From the NCBI GenBank assembly GCA_004297625.1, contig SCTY01000057.1:62001-126000 (forward strand): a stretch of 64,000 nucleotides of DNA, in the 5' to 3' direction. The notes below the pieces were generated by a model that saw only the letters and a list, made by a program, of their open reading frames with translations, was not told the DNA's origin and searched no databases. The position numbers and the translations under genes were made by a program. Below are positions 48,880 through 57,738 of the stretch, piece after piece. Every line of letters begins with the position of its first letter. The stretch's first letter is position 1. This DNA is from Betaproteobacteria bacterium (GTDB lineage Bacteria; Pseudomonadota; Gammaproteobacteria; Burkholderiales; SG8-39).

Positions 48880-50703
48880 GTGAGCGGCTCCGCCGTCCTG
48901 CTGCAGTTCCTGAACGGCCTCTCCGGCGCCAGCGCGCTGTTCCTCGTCGCGGCGGGCCTGTCGCTCATCTTCGGCGTCACCCGCATCGTCAACTTCGCGC
49001 ACGGCTCGCTCTACATGCTCGGCATGTATCTCGCCGTGTGGCTTTCCGCGCGCATCGGCTTCTGGGCGAGCGTTCCGCTCGCCGCCGCGCTGGTTGCGGC
49101 GGGGGGCGCGGCCGTGGAGATGCTGCTCCTCAGGAGAATCTACAAGGCGCCCGAGCTTTTCCAGCTCCTCGCCACCTTCGCGGTGGTGCTTCTCGTCAAG
49201 GATCTCGCGCTGTGGGCATGGGGTCCTGAAGACACGCTTGGGCCGCGCGCGCCCGGCTTCGCCGGCGCGGTAGAGATCGCCGGACGGGCCTTCCCGCAAT
49301 ATGACCTGCTGCTCATCGGGCTGGGGCCGCTGGTTTTTCTTCTTCTTTATTTGCTCCTGACGAAAACCAGGTGGGGCATCCTGGTGCGCGCGGCGACCCA
49401 GGACCGCGAAATGGTCGGCGCGCTCGGCGTCAATCAGAAGCTCCTTTTCACCGCGGTTTTCATGCTCGGGGCCGGTCTTGCCGGCCTGGGCGGCGCGCTC
49501 GTGATTCCGCGCGAGCCCGCGAGCCTGGAGATCGATCTCGCGGTCGTTTCGGATGCGTTCGTCGTCGTGGTCGTCGGCGGCCTGGGCTCCATCCCGGGCG
49601 CCTTTCTCGCCGCGTTGCTGATCGGCGAAATCAAGGCTTTTTGCATCGGCCTCGGCTATTCCAAAATCACTCTCGCCGTAGAGTTCATCGTCATGGCCGT
49701 GGTGCTGGTGCTGCGGCCGTGGGGCCTCCTTGGCCGTCCGCAAGCCGCGATGCGCGGGCCCGCCGCACTGGAAGCGCCGTTAGACCCGCCCTCGGGCCGG
49801 GCGGTGGCCGCATTGCTTGCATTGTTTGCAGGGCTGGCCGCGATTCCGGCGTTCACGACCGGCTATACGCTCGTCCTGCTGACCGACGTGCTGGTGTTCG
49901 CGCTGTTCGCCGCCAGCCTGCACTTCATGATGGGCCCGGGTGGAATGGCCTCGTTCGGCCACGCCGCTTACTTCGGCCTCGGCGCCTATGGCGCCGGCGT
50001 GCTGCTGCTTCGCCTCGCGGCTCCGATGGAGCTCGCGCTCGCGCTGGCCCCGCTCTTCGCGCTTGCCGGCGCGCTGGTATTCGGCTGGTTCTGCGTTCGC
50101 CTGTCGGGCGTGTACCTCGCCATGCTGACGCTCGCCTTCGCGCAAATCGCCTGGTCGATCGCATTCCAGTGGGATGCCGTGACCGGCGGCTCGAACGGCC
50201 TCATCGGCGTGTGGCCCGCGGCATGGCTCGCCTCGAAAACGGCGTTCTACTATGCCGCGCTGCTTGTGTGCGCTGCGGCGCTGGCGCTTCTATGGCGCTT
50301 GGTTTTCTCGCCCTTCGGCTATGCGCTGCGCGCAAGCCGCGACTCGGCGCTGCGCGCGGAAGCGATCGGCATTCCGGTGCGCGCCGTGCAGTGGGCGGCA
50401 TTCTGCGTCGCCGGACTCTTCGCCGGCCTCGCCGGGGCGCTGTTCGCGTTCTCCAAGGGCTCCATTTCGCCGGAAACGCTGTCGGTGCCGCGCTCGGTCG
50501 AGGGGCTCGTCATGGTGTTGCTCGGCGGGGTGCAGACCCTCACCGGCCCGGTGTGGGGAGCGGCGCTCTTTACCTGGCTGGAAGATTCCGTGTCACGCGG
50601 CTTCGAATACTGGCGCGCGGCGATCGGCGGCGTGATCCTGCTGCTAGTGCTCGCCTTCCCTCGAGGGGTCGCCGGCTTCGTACGCGAGAGGATCGCGCGT
50701 TGA
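48880..50703 (+). CDS. Fused LivH-LivM ABC transporter permease
   Basis: One 607-residue chain contains both permeases that are normally separate. Residues 1-290 are LivH-like (LSLIFGVTRIVNFAHGSLYMLGMYLAV, and GLGSIPGAFLAALLIGEIKAFC near 250). Residues 300-600 are LivM-like (GPGGMASFGHAAYFGLGAYGAG, GLAGALFAFSKGSISPETL, and GGVQTLTGPVWGAALFTWLED). It starts at a GTG at 48880. The linker QAAMRGPAALEAPLDPPSGR joins the halves. It forms the whole transmembrane part with one copy of the chain. Confidence 0.92.
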   Translation: MSGSAVLLQFLNGLSGASALFLVAAGLSLIFGVTRIVNFAHGSLYMLGMYLAVWLSARIGFWASVPLAAALVAAGGAAVEMLLLRRIYKAPELFQLLATFAVVLLVKDLALWAWGPEDTLGPRAPGFAGAVEIAGRAFPQYDLLLIGLGPLVFLLLYLLLTKTRWGILVRAATQDREMVGALGVNQKLLFTAVFMLGAGLAGLGGALVIPREPASLEIDLAVVSDAFVVVVVGGLGSIPGAFLAALLIGEIKAFCIGLGYSKITLAVEFIVMAVVLVLRPWGLLGRPQAAMRGPAALEAPLDPPSGRAVAALLALFAGLAAIPAFTTGYTLVLLTDVLVFALFAASLHFMMGPGGMASFGHAAYFGLGAYGAGVLLLRLAAPMELALALAPLFALAGALVFGWFCVRLSGVYLAMLTLAFAQIAWSIAFQWDAVTGGSNGLIGVWPAAWLASKTAFYYAALLVCAAALALLWRLVFSPFGYALRASRDSALRAEAIGIPVRAVQWAAFCVAGLFAGLAGALFAFSKGSISPETLSVPRSVEGLVMVLLGGVQTLTGPVWGAALFTWLEDSVSRGFEYWRAAIGGVILLLVLAFPRGVAGFVRERIAR

Positions 50704-51440
50704 GCGTGCTCTCGGTGCGCGGGCTTTCCAAGGCCTACGGCGGCGTGCAGGCGGTGCACAACGTCTCGTTCCGCGTGGAAGGCGGCGAAGTGGTCGCGAT
50801 GATCGGCCCCAACGGCGCCGGCAAGTCGACCTGCTTCAACATGCTGAACGGCCAGCTCGCTCCCGACGCCGGCGAAATCAAGCTCGGCGAAGCGAGCCTC
50901 GTCGGGCTGGCGCCGCACCGCATCTGGCGGCTCGGCGTCGGCCGCACCTTCCAGATCACCGCGACCTTCGGCTCCATGTCGGTGCGCGAGAATGTGCAAA
51001 TGGCGTTGCTGTCGCACCACCGCAGGCTCGCATCGATTCTGAGCTCCGCCCCGCGCTGCTGCGTCGACGAAGCCGACGCGCTCCTCGAGCGGGTCGGCAT
51101 GCGCTCGCAGGCCGGGCGGCCATGCGCGGTGCTCGCGTACGGCGACCTGAAGCGCGTGGAGCTCGCGCTCGCCCTCGCCCACCGTCCGCGGCTGCTTCTC
51201 ATGGACGAGCCGACCGCGGGCATGGCGCCCGGCGAGCGCGGCGAGCTGATGCAGCTTGCGGCGGTGCTCGCGCGCGACGATCGCCTCGCCGTGCTCTTCA
51301 CCGAGCACGACATGGACGTGGTGTTCGGCTACGCGAGCCGGGTCATCGTGCTGCACATGGGCGAGATCATCGCGAGCGGCACGCCGGACGAAGTGCGCGC
51401 CGACCCGAGAGTGCGCGAGGTCTATCTTGGCGATGCTTGA
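50700..51440 (+). CDS. ABC transporter ATP-binding protein, LivG type
   Basis: The 246-residue protein has Walker A GPNGAGKSTC, the LivG-typical GVGRTFQITATFGSMSVRENV after the Q-loop, Walker B LLLMDEPTAGM and the His switch FTEHDMDVVF. The signature motif reads LAYGDLKRVELALAL, in which the ABC-consensus LSxGQ is changed to LAYGD, as is usual in LivG. A TTG at 50700 overlaps the permease stop (TTGA); a GTG at 50706 is the other start choice. The long open frame upstream is a shadow of the permease. Confidence 0.92.
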   Translation: MSVLSVRGLSKAYGGVQAVHNVSFRVEGGEVVAMIGPNGAGKSTCFNMLNGQLAPDAGEIKLGEASLVGLAPHRIWRLGVGRTFQITATFGSMSVRENVQMALLSHHRRLASILSSAPRCCVDEADALLERVGMRSQAGRPCAVLAYGDLKRVELALALAHRPRLLLMDEPTAGMAPGERGELMQLAAVLARDDRLAVLFTEHDMDVVFGYASRVIVLHMGEIIASGTPDEVRADPRVREVYLGDA

Positions 51441-52077
51441 AGTGAGCGGCCTCAACGCCGGCTATGGGCGCGCGCAGGTGCTCTTCGATATCGCGCTCGA
51501 AGCGCGCCGCGGCGAAGTGGTCGCGCTGCTCGGCCGCAATGGCGCCGGCAAGTCGACCACGCTCAAGGCGATCATGGGACTGGTGCCGCCGCTTTCCGGC
51601 GAGGTGCGCTTCGAGGGCACGCGCATCGACGGGCGCGAGCCGCACGAGATTGCGCGTCTTGGGCTAGGCTACGTGCCTGAAGACCGCCGCATCTTCACCG
51701 ACCTCACCGTGGCCGAGAATCTGGCGGTCGGCCGCCAGCCCGCGCGCGCAGACGCGCCGCAATGGAGCACGGAACATCTGCTGGCGCTCTTCCCCGCCCT
51801 TTCCAGGATGCTCGACCGGTCCGGCGGCCGCATGTCGGGAGGCGAGCAGCAGATGCTGTGCATCGCCCGCACCCTCGCCGGCAACCCGAAAGCCATCCTG
51901 CTCGACGAGCCGTCGGAAGGGCTCGCGCCCCTGGTCGTCGAGCAGATGGCGGGCGTGATCCTCGAGCTCAAGCGCGCGGGCGTGACGGTGCTGCTCGCCG
52001 AGCAGAGCGCGCGGTTCACCGGGCGCGTCGCCGACCGCGGCTATACACTGGAAAAAGGCGAGCTCCTCCCCGCATGA
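51433..52077 (+). CDS. ABC transporter ATP-binding protein, LivF type
   Basis: The ATG at 51433 overlaps the LivG 3' end by 8 bases and gives 214 residues, a bit shorter than the usual 235. Present are Walker A GRNGAGKSTT, YVPEDRRIFTDLTVAENL, the signature MSGGEQQMLCIARTLAGNPK and Walker B ILLDEPSEGLAP with LAEQSARF after it. It pairs with LivG to power the importer. The last gene of the importer set, it overlaps the CDF transporter by 4 bases. Confidence 0.93.
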   Translation: MLEVSGLNAGYGRAQVLFDIALEARRGEVVALLGRNGAGKSTTLKAIMGLVPPLSGEVRFEGTRIDGREPHEIARLGLGYVPEDRRIFTDLTVAENLAVGRQPARADAPQWSTEHLLALFPALSRMLDRSGGRMSGGEQQMLCIARTLAGNPKAILLDEPSEGLAPLVVEQMAGVILELKRAGVTVLLAEQSARFTGRVADRGYTLEKGELLPA

Positions 52078-52988
52078 AGTCCGGCTCCTCCGTCGACCTC
52101 GAGCGTTATGCCTGGCTATCGATCGTGGCGGCGCTCGCCACGATCGGGCTGAAGACGCTCGCCTGGTGGATCACCGGCTCGGTCGGCCTGCTCTCCGACG
52201 CATTGGAGTCCCTCGTCAACCTTGCGGCCGCCCTGTTCGCCCTCTCCATGCTGCGGCTCGCCGCTGCGCCACCCGACGAGCATCATCCTTACGGGTTCTC
52301 GAAGGCCGAATACTTCTCCGCCGGAGTCGAAGGCGCATTGATCGTGCTCGCCGCGGCGGGCATCCTGATTACCGCCATTCCGCGCCTGCTGCGCCCGGAG
52401 CCGCTGGAAGCGCCGGTGCTCGGTCTCGGCATCAGCTTTCTCGCGTCGCTCATCAACCTGGGCACCGCGCTGGTGTTGCTGCGCGTGGGCAAGGCGCACC
52501 ACAGCATCACGCTCGAGGCGGACGGGCATCACCTGCTCACCGACGTGTGGACCTCCGGCGGCGTCATCGCCGGCGTGGCGCTGGTGTTCGTCACCGGCTG
52601 GCTGCGCCTGGACGCGCTGGTTGCGCTCGGCGTGGCGCTGCACATCATCTGGATCGGGGTCGGGCTGGTGCGGCGCTCGTTCAAGGGGCTGCTGGACGCG
52701 GCGATCTCGCCCGACGAGCAGCGCGAGGTGACCAAGCTCTTCGCCGAGTACTCGCGCCGCTACGGCGCCACGTTCCATGCGTTCCGCACGCGCCAGGCCG
52801 GGGCGCGGCGCTTCATCTCGTTCCACATCCTGGTGCCCGACGCCTGGAGCGTGGCGCAGGCGCACCGGCTGTCGGAGGAGATCGAGGAGCGCATCCGCTC
52901 GCTGGTGCCGAACGCGGGGGTCTTCACGCACATCGAGCCGATCTCGGACCCCTCGTCGTACGACGACGAGCGCCTGGACCGCATGTAG
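52074..52988 (+). CDS. Cation diffusion facilitator (CDF) family transporter
   Basis: The 304-residue protein has six predicted membrane helices and the CDF metal sites: GSVGLLSDALESLVNLAAAL in helix 2 (D-A-L-E-S, where Zn-type members have HxxxD) and ITLEADGHHLLTDVWTSGGV in helix 5 (HHLLTD). The cytosolic C-terminal domain has RRFISFHILVPDAWSVAQAHRLSEEIEERI with the histidines of the dimer interface. It exports a divalent metal against protons; the mixed D/H sites do not settle between Zn, Mn and Fe. It overlaps the LivF stop, though a role in amino-acid uptake is not expected. Confidence 0.9.
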   Translation: MKSGSSVDLERYAWLSIVAALATIGLKTLAWWITGSVGLLSDALESLVNLAAALFALSMLRLAAAPPDEHHPYGFSKAEYFSAGVEGALIVLAAAGILITAIPRLLRPEPLEAPVLGLGISFLASLINLGTALVLLRVGKAHHSITLEADGHHLLTDVWTSGGVIAGVALVFVTGWLRLDALVALGVALHIIWIGVGLVRRSFKGLLDAAISPDEQREVTKLFAEYSRRYGATFHAFRTRQAGARRFISFHILVPDAWSVAQAHRLSEEIEERIRSLVPNAGVFTHIEPISDPSSYDDERLDRM

Positions 52989-52989
52989 C

Positions 52990-53223
52990 TCAATGCCCGG
53001 GCAGAATGATCTCGATGTGCTCGCGGCTGACGCTGATGAACGGCGCGGACAGCACCTGCCTGCCGCCGACCTGGAGCTCCCACACTTCCGCGTTGGTCAC
53101 CGCGATGAAGTCGCGCGCTTCGGCCATGTAATCGGTGATGCGCGCGCCCGGCAAGAGATCGATATGCCCCTTGATGCGGTAGGTCGGCGTGAGAATCGTG
53201 ACCTTGGTCTTCATCTCTTCCAT
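52990..53223 (-). CDS. Small protein of unknown function (DUF6812-like)
   Basis: The 77-residue protein (MEEMKTKVTILTPTYRIKGHIDLLPGARITDYMAEARDFIAVTNAEVWEL) is rich in beta-strand pattern and resembles a small family I know only as a domain of unknown function: a strand, ITDYMNEAxxFIAVTDAEV, and a final strand with ISVSREHIEIILP. It ends one base after the convergent CDF stop. Start at 53223 or at the second Met at 53214. Its start lies 9 bases from that of the divergent gene, so promoters overlap coding DNA. Confidence 0.7.
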   Translation of the reverse strand: MEEMKTKVTILTPTYRIKGHIDLLPGARITDYMAEARDFIAVTNAEVWELQVGGRQVLSAPFISVSREHIEIILPGH

Positions 53224-53232
53224 GCCAGGCGC

Positions 53233-53595
53233 ATGATAACCCCGATAGCCGTATTGCTCCTCGCCCTGCCGTGTCCCGCCGGGGCGCAGCAGGTGAAGGC
53301 CAAGCTTGACTGCAAGTTGACGGATACAGACTTCGTCTACGACTGCCGCATCCGCCTGGAGCCGCCGAACGCGGGCGTGCGCATCTCGGTCGACGCCGAC
53401 ATGCCTTCGATGCCCATGGCGCACAACACCGACCCGGTGCAAGCAAAGCCGACGAAAGTGCCCGGCGAGTACCGCGTGCAGCTCGACCTCGAGATGCCGG
53501 GCGAGTGGGCGGTGAAGCTGCACCTCTCCGGTGCGGCGCGCGGGGTCCTGGTGCTCAACTACGTCTTCCCCGAAGCCGATGACCGACCTCGCTAG
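53233..53595 (+). CDS. Secreted YtkA/FixH-like small protein
   Basis: The 120-residue protein has a signal peptide (MITPIAVLLLALPCPAGAQQ) and then an immunoglobulin-like periplasmic domain. The core DTDFVYDCRIRLEPPNAGVRISVDADMPSMPMAHN and VPGEYRVQLDLEMPGEWAVKL matches the YtkA-like pattern, often linked to copper or cytochrome oxidase proteins. Met and His residues (DMPSMPMAHN) suit a metal site. Two conserved-looking Cys near the start may form a disulfide. It overlaps the next gene by 17 bases. Confidence 0.75.
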   Translation: MITPIAVLLLALPCPAGAQQVKAKLDCKLTDTDFVYDCRIRLEPPNAGVRISVDADMPSMPMAHNTDPVQAKPTKVPGEYRVQLDLEMPGEWAVKLHLSGAARGVLVLNYVFPEADDRPR

Positions 53596-54733
53596 CGTCA
53601 TCCGCCCCGGCGACGGCATCGTCTACGGGCAGAACTGCGCGGAGCCGCAAACGCTGGTCGAGGCGCTGGTCGCGCAGCGCGCTTCCTTCTCGGGGGCGCG
53701 CCTCTTCGTGGGATCGAGCTACTCGGGAATCCTCAAGCCCGGGCACGCGGATCATCTGCGGATTGCCTCCTATTGCGGCTCCGGGACGAACCGCGCGCTC
53801 GCCGAAGCCGGGGTGCTGGATATTTATCCTGCGCCCTACTCGCAGCTCGGCAATCTCATCCGCACCGGGCACATCAGGGCCGACGTGGTCCTGCTGCAGG
53901 TCGCGCCGCCCAATGCGCGCGGCGAGTACAGCCTCGGCCTTGCCGTCGAATATCTCGCGGCTGCGTTGCAGGTTGCGCGCGCGGTAGTGGCGGAAGTGAA
54001 CGACCAGGTGCCGTGGACGCAGACCGAGCCGCTGCTGCGCCGCGAAGATTTCGCCCTCGTCGTCGAAAGCTCGCGGGCGCCCGTTCCCATGCCGAGCCCG
54101 CCGCCGCGCGACGCGGATCTGAAAATCGCCCAGCATGCCGCGCAGTTCATTCCCGACGGCGCCGTTCTCGAATGCGGCATCGGCACGCTGCCCAATGCCG
54201 TGCTCGCCGCGCTCGCCGGCCGGCGCCGCCTCGGGTACCACTCGGGCCTCGCAGGAGACGGCGTGGTCGAGCTCGCGCGGCGCGGCGCGATGGCGGGTCC
54301 GATCACCGCGGGCGCGCTCATGGGGACCCGGGTGCTCTTCGACTGGGCGCGCGATAACCCGGCGCTGCGCCTGTTCTCGTCGGACTATACGCACGGCGCC
54401 GCGGCGCTCGGCAGGCTCGAGCGGTTCGTCGCGATCAATTCGGCGGTCGAGGTGGACTTCACCGGCCAGGTGAACGGCGAGGTCGCGAAAGGCATCTACA
54501 TCGGCGCGGTGGGCGGCGCGCTCGATTTCGTGCGCGCCGCAAACCAGTCGCCCGGAGGGGTTTCGATCATCGTGTTGCCGGCAAGCCGGATTGTGGAAAC
54601 CCTCTCCGGGCCGGTCGCCACTCCGCGCAGCGAAGCGGGCGTCATCGTCACGGAAAAGGGCGCGGCGGACCTGCGCGGCTGCACGCTGCGCGAGCGCGAG
54701 CGGCGTCTGCGCGCCATCAGCGGAAATCCTTGA
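53579..54733 (+). CDS. Acetyl-CoA hydrolase/CoA-transferase family protein
   Basis: The 384-residue protein belongs to the Cat1/4-hydroxybutyrate CoA-transferase family: IRTGHIRADVVLLQVAPPNARGEYSLGLAVEY, LECGIGTLPNAVLAAL, GYHSGLAGDGVVELARRG, and FVAINSAVEVDFTGQVNGEV, where the Glu of INSAVE should be the catalytic carboxylate that forms the glutamyl-CoA intermediate. The end GVIVTEKGAADLRGCTLRERERRL is also typical. It moves CoA between a carboxylic acid and an acyl-CoA; the acids are not known. It converges on the MFS gene with a 17-base overlap. Confidence 0.9.
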   Translation: MTDLASVIRPGDGIVYGQNCAEPQTLVEALVAQRASFSGARLFVGSSYSGILKPGHADHLRIASYCGSGTNRALAEAGVLDIYPAPYSQLGNLIRTGHIRADVVLLQVAPPNARGEYSLGLAVEYLAAALQVARAVVAEVNDQVPWTQTEPLLRREDFALVVESSRAPVPMPSPPPRDADLKIAQHAAQFIPDGAVLECGIGTLPNAVLAALAGRRRLGYHSGLAGDGVVELARRGAMAGPITAGALMGTRVLFDWARDNPALRLFSSDYTHGAAALGRLERFVAINSAVEVDFTGQVNGEVAKGIYIGAVGGALDFVRAANQSPGGVSIIVLPASRIVETLSGPVATPRSEAGVIVTEKGAADLRGCTLRERERRLRAISGNP

Positions 54734-55928
54734 GCGCGGGAATGGTCCAGAACGGAGCCGCCGCGATCCCGATGAACGCGAGCGCCGCTGCGAGCCCGAC
54801 GCCGTATCCCCCCGTCAGGTCGTGCAGCAGCCCGCCCATGTACGAGCCGATCGCGGCGCCGATCGCGTTCGCCGAATAGATCACGCCGTAAATCGTGGCG
54901 ACCCTCGGGCCGGCGAAGTAGCGTGCCGCGACCGACGAGATGATCGGCCCGCGCGTGCCCATGCAAAGCCCGAACAGCGCCACGAACACCGCGAGCAGCG
55001 CAGCGGACGGCGAATAGCTCATCAGCACGAGCAGCCCCATGCCGGCCGCGGTACCGGCGAAGCTGCCGGTCACGGTCTGGCGGTAGCCGAACCGGTCGGA
55101 CACAAAGCCGCTCGACATCACGCTGATGGCCGAAAGCAATCCGAGAAAGCCGTAGGCGCTCGCCGCGGTCAGCGGCGAAAACCCGGCATCGATGAAAAAC
55201 GCGACCAGCTGGACGAGAACCGAGAACATCGCCACCGCGGTGCAGAAGAACATGAGCGCAAGGCCCCAGAACACCGGCGCGCGCAGCGCTTTTTTCAGCG
55301 TCCAGCCCTCGCCCGCCTTTCCTTGCCGCTGTTCATGACGATGCAGCGGGCTGCCCTGGGCAAAGCGCTTCCACGGCAGCAGCAGCACGGCCGGTACCAG
55401 AATCAGCACCGCGAGGCCGAAAATGCGGTACGTGAGCCGCCAGTCGTACGCGCCGATGAGCGACTGCGCGATCGGCACGAACAGGATGGTGCCCACGCCG
55501 GTCGCCGAGAACGCGATGCCGATCGCCGAGGACAGCTTTTCGCGGTACCAGCGGGAAAGAAGCGCCGAGCCCGGCACCATGCCGTTCAGGCTGACGCCCA
55601 CGCCCACCAGCGCGCCGATGAAGATATAGAACTGCCACAGGCTGGTGAGCCCGCCGGCCAGGAAGAGCGCGGCGCCGAGGCAGGACATCCCGGCGCCGTA
55701 AACCCAGCGCGGGCCGAGCCGGTCGAACACCAGGCCGACGAGCGGCGCGGTGAAGCCGTGCACCAGCAGGTAGATCGAATAGACGCTGGTCACCTCGGAG
55801 CGCGACCAGCCGAACTGGCGCTCGAGGGGCAGGAGGAACACCGCGTACGTGTCGCCGAGCCCGCGCCCGAACATGTTGAGCGCGAAGCACGCGGCGAGCA
55901 CCGCGATCGCGGTCCTGGAGGCGCTCAG
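54717..55928 (-). CDS. MFS transporter, OFA/MCT-like
   Basis: About 400 residues with 12 predicted membrane helices. The first loop GDTYAVFLLPLERQFGWSRSEVTSVYSIYLLVHGFTAPLVGLVFDRLGPRWV is the major-facilitator pattern of the oxalate/formate and monocarboxylate groups (PLxxxFGWSR). The two halves are linked by a charged loop near residue 200. The start is unclear: CTG at 55928 overlaps the pncB stop, GTG at 55901 leaves almost nothing before helix 1, and the frame is open into pncB. The substrate is likely a small organic acid. Confidence 0.85.
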   Translation of the reverse strand: MSASRTAIAVLAACFALNMFGRGLGDTYAVFLLPLERQFGWSRSEVTSVYSIYLLVHGFTAPLVGLVFDRLGPRWVYGAGMSCLGAALFLAGGLTSLWQFYIFIGALVGVGVSLNGMVPGSALLSRWYREKLSSAIGIAFSATGVGTILFVPIAQSLIGAYDWRLTYRIFGLAVLILVPAVLLLPWKRFAQGSPLHRHEQRQGKAGEGWTLKKALRAPVFWGLALMFFCTAVAMFSVLVQLVAFFIDAGFSPLTAASAYGFLGLLSAISVMSSGFVSDRFGYRQTVTGSFAGTAAGMGLLVLMSYSPSAALLAVFVALFGLCMGTRGPIISSVAARYFAGPRVATIYGVIYSANAIGAAIGSYMGGLLHDLTGGYGVGLAAALAFIGIAAAPFWTIPALKDFR

Positions 55929-57109
55929 TTTTTCTCTGCGGGCTCGAGCCCGAAGACCTGGCGCAGGTAGCGCAGGTAGCCGGGATCCGTGCTCACCGTC
56001 TTGCCGGGCGAGTCGGAGACCTTGGCCACCGGCTGGCCGTTGCACTCGGTCATCTTGATGACGATGTTGATCGGCTCGTAGCCTAGGTCGTTGGTGAGGT
56101 TGGTGCCGATGCCGAACGAGGTGCGCGCGCGGTCGTGGAAGCGCCGTGCGATCTCGATGGCGAGCGGGAAGGAGAGCTGGTCGGAGAAGATGAGCGTCTT
56201 GGTGCGCGGGTCGACGCGGTTGTGCCGGTAATGCGCGACCAGCTTCTCGCCCCATTCGAAAGGGTCGCCGGAGTCGTGGCGCGCGCCGTCGAAGAGCTTG
56301 CAGAAGTACATGTCGAAGTCGCGCAGGAAGGCGTCCATGCCGTAGGTGTCCGAGACCGCGATGCCGAGGTCGCCGCGGTACTCCTGCGCCCACTTGTCGA
56401 AGGCGAAGCTCTGCGAGTCGCGCAGGCGCGGCCCGAGCGCCTGGCAGGCCTGCATGTACTCGTGCGCCATGGTGCCGAGCGGCGTGAGGTTGTTGCGCAT
56501 GGCGAACCAGACGTTGGAGGTGCCGGCGAAGTATTCGGGCACCTCGCGCTTGAGCGTCTGCAGCAGCTCTTCGTGCCAGGCGAGCGAAAAGCGCCGCCGC
56601 GTGCCGAAATCCGAGATCTTGAAGTCGAGCTCCGGCTCGACGGTGCGCACCAGATCCATCTTCGCTTGCAGCCTGCGCCGGCCCTCGTCGAAGTCCGGGC
56701 GCGGCTGGGTGCGCCGGAAGTACAGCTCGGAAACGATGGCGAGCACCGGGATCTCGTACAGGATGGTGTGCAGCCAGGGCCCGCGGATGGTGATGGCGAT
56801 CTCGCCGGGCGCCTCGCCGGGTCCGAGGCGCAGGTATTTCTCGTTGAAGTGGAACAGCGCCAGAAAATCCACGAAGTCCGATTTCATGAACCTCAGGCCG
56901 CGCAGGTACACGAGCTCATCGTCGCGGAAGCGCAGCGTGCAAAGATTTGCAAGCTCGCGGCGGATTGCGTCGAGGTCGGGCCGCAAATCCACGCCGCGAG
57001 TGCGACATTTGAAACGGTACTCGACCTGCGCGCCGGGAAAGTGATGCAAAACGACCTGCATCATCGTGAATTTGTACAGGTCGGTGTCCAACAGCGACTG
57101 GATAATCAT
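55925..57109 (-). CDS. pncB: Nicotinate phosphoribosyltransferase
   Basis: The 394-residue protein makes nicotinate mononucleotide from nicotinate and PRPP in NAD salvage. Signatures are LLDTDLYKFTMMQVVLHHFPGAQVEYRFKCR at the start, ISDFGTRRRFS with the phosphate-contacting RR, GTSNVWFAMRNNLTPLGTMAHEYMQACQ, and RHDSGDPFEWGEKLVAHYR. The catalytic histidine should be one of the residues around TMAHE (the histidine phosphorylated by ATP). Full length and normal. It is divergent from the SRAP gene across 38 bases that must hold both promoters. Confidence 0.95.
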   Translation of the reverse strand: MIIQSLLDTDLYKFTMMQVVLHHFPGAQVEYRFKCRTRGVDLRPDLDAIRRELANLCTLRFRDDELVYLRGLRFMKSDFVDFLALFHFNEKYLRLGPGEAPGEIAITIRGPWLHTILYEIPVLAIVSELYFRRTQPRPDFDEGRRRLQAKMDLVRTVEPELDFKISDFGTRRRFSLAWHEELLQTLKREVPEYFAGTSNVWFAMRNNLTPLGTMAHEYMQACQALGPRLRDSQSFAFDKWAQEYRGDLGIAVSDTYGMDAFLRDFDMYFCKLFDGARHDSGDPFEWGEKLVAHYRHNRVDPRTKTLIFSDQLSFPLAIEIARRFHDRARTSFGIGTNLTNDLGYEPINIVIKMTECNGQPVAKVSDSPGKTVSTDPGYLRYLRQVFGLEPAEKN

Positions 57110-57147
57110 GCGGCGTGCATTGTAACCTTAGCTCTCATTCATCGATC

Positions 57148-57738
57148 ATGTGCGGCCGTTACGCTCTGCATAGCAATCCCGACGCGGTGGCGCTCGAGGT
57201 CGGGCTCGACTCGCCGCCCGACTTCACGCCCCGCTACAACATCGCTCCGATGGCGCCGGTGCTGATCGTCAAGCGCGACGGCGCGGCGCTCGCGCGCTGG
57301 GGACTCGTGCCGCGCTGGTCGAGCGATCCCGCGATCGGCATGAAGCTCATCAACGCGCGCGCCGAAACGCTCGGCGAGAAGCCCTCGTTTCGCGACGCTT
57401 ACCACCGGCGCCGCTGCCTGATTCCGGCGAACGGCTTCTACGAGTGGAAGCGGCAGGGCGAGCTCAAGCAGCCGTACTACGTGCATCCCGCGGACGGCGC
57501 GCTGTTCGCGTTCGCCGGGCTTTGGGACACGTGGCGCGATACCCACACCTGCACCATCGTCACCACCGAGGCGAACGCCACGATGCGCGCCATCCACGAT
57601 CGCATGCCGGTGATCATCGCGCGCGAGCACTACGCGGGGTGGCTGCACGGCGAGGAAGGCCTGCTGCGCCCGCCGCCCGCGGCCGCGATCCGCTGCTACC
57701 CGATGGACTCAGAGCTGCAGAAAAGCCTCTTCGACTAG
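57148..57738 (+). CDS. SRAP-domain (YedK/HMCES-like) abasic site-protecting protein
   Basis: The ATG at 57148 puts the catalytic Cys at position 2 (MCGRYALHSNPD), as the family needs after removal of Met; an earlier start at 57115 would bury it. Conserved parts are RYNIAPMAPVLIVK, WGLVPRW, NARAETLGEKPSF, RRCLIPANGFYEWKR and MRAIHDRMPVII with the catalytic Glu and His. SRAP proteins form a thiazolidine crosslink with abasic sites in single-stranded DNA. Its 3' end overlaps dinB by 30 bases in opposite orientation, and it sits beside dinB and lexA, in line with a DNA-damage role. Confidence 0.93.
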   Translation: MCGRYALHSNPDAVALEVGLDSPPDFTPRYNIAPMAPVLIVKRDGAALARWGLVPRWSSDPAIGMKLINARAETLGEKPSFRDAYHRRRCLIPANGFYEWKRQGELKQPYYVHPADGALFAFAGLWDTWRDTHTCTIVTTEANATMRAIHDRMPVIIAREHYAGWLHGEEGLLRPPPAAAIRCYPMDSELQKSLFD

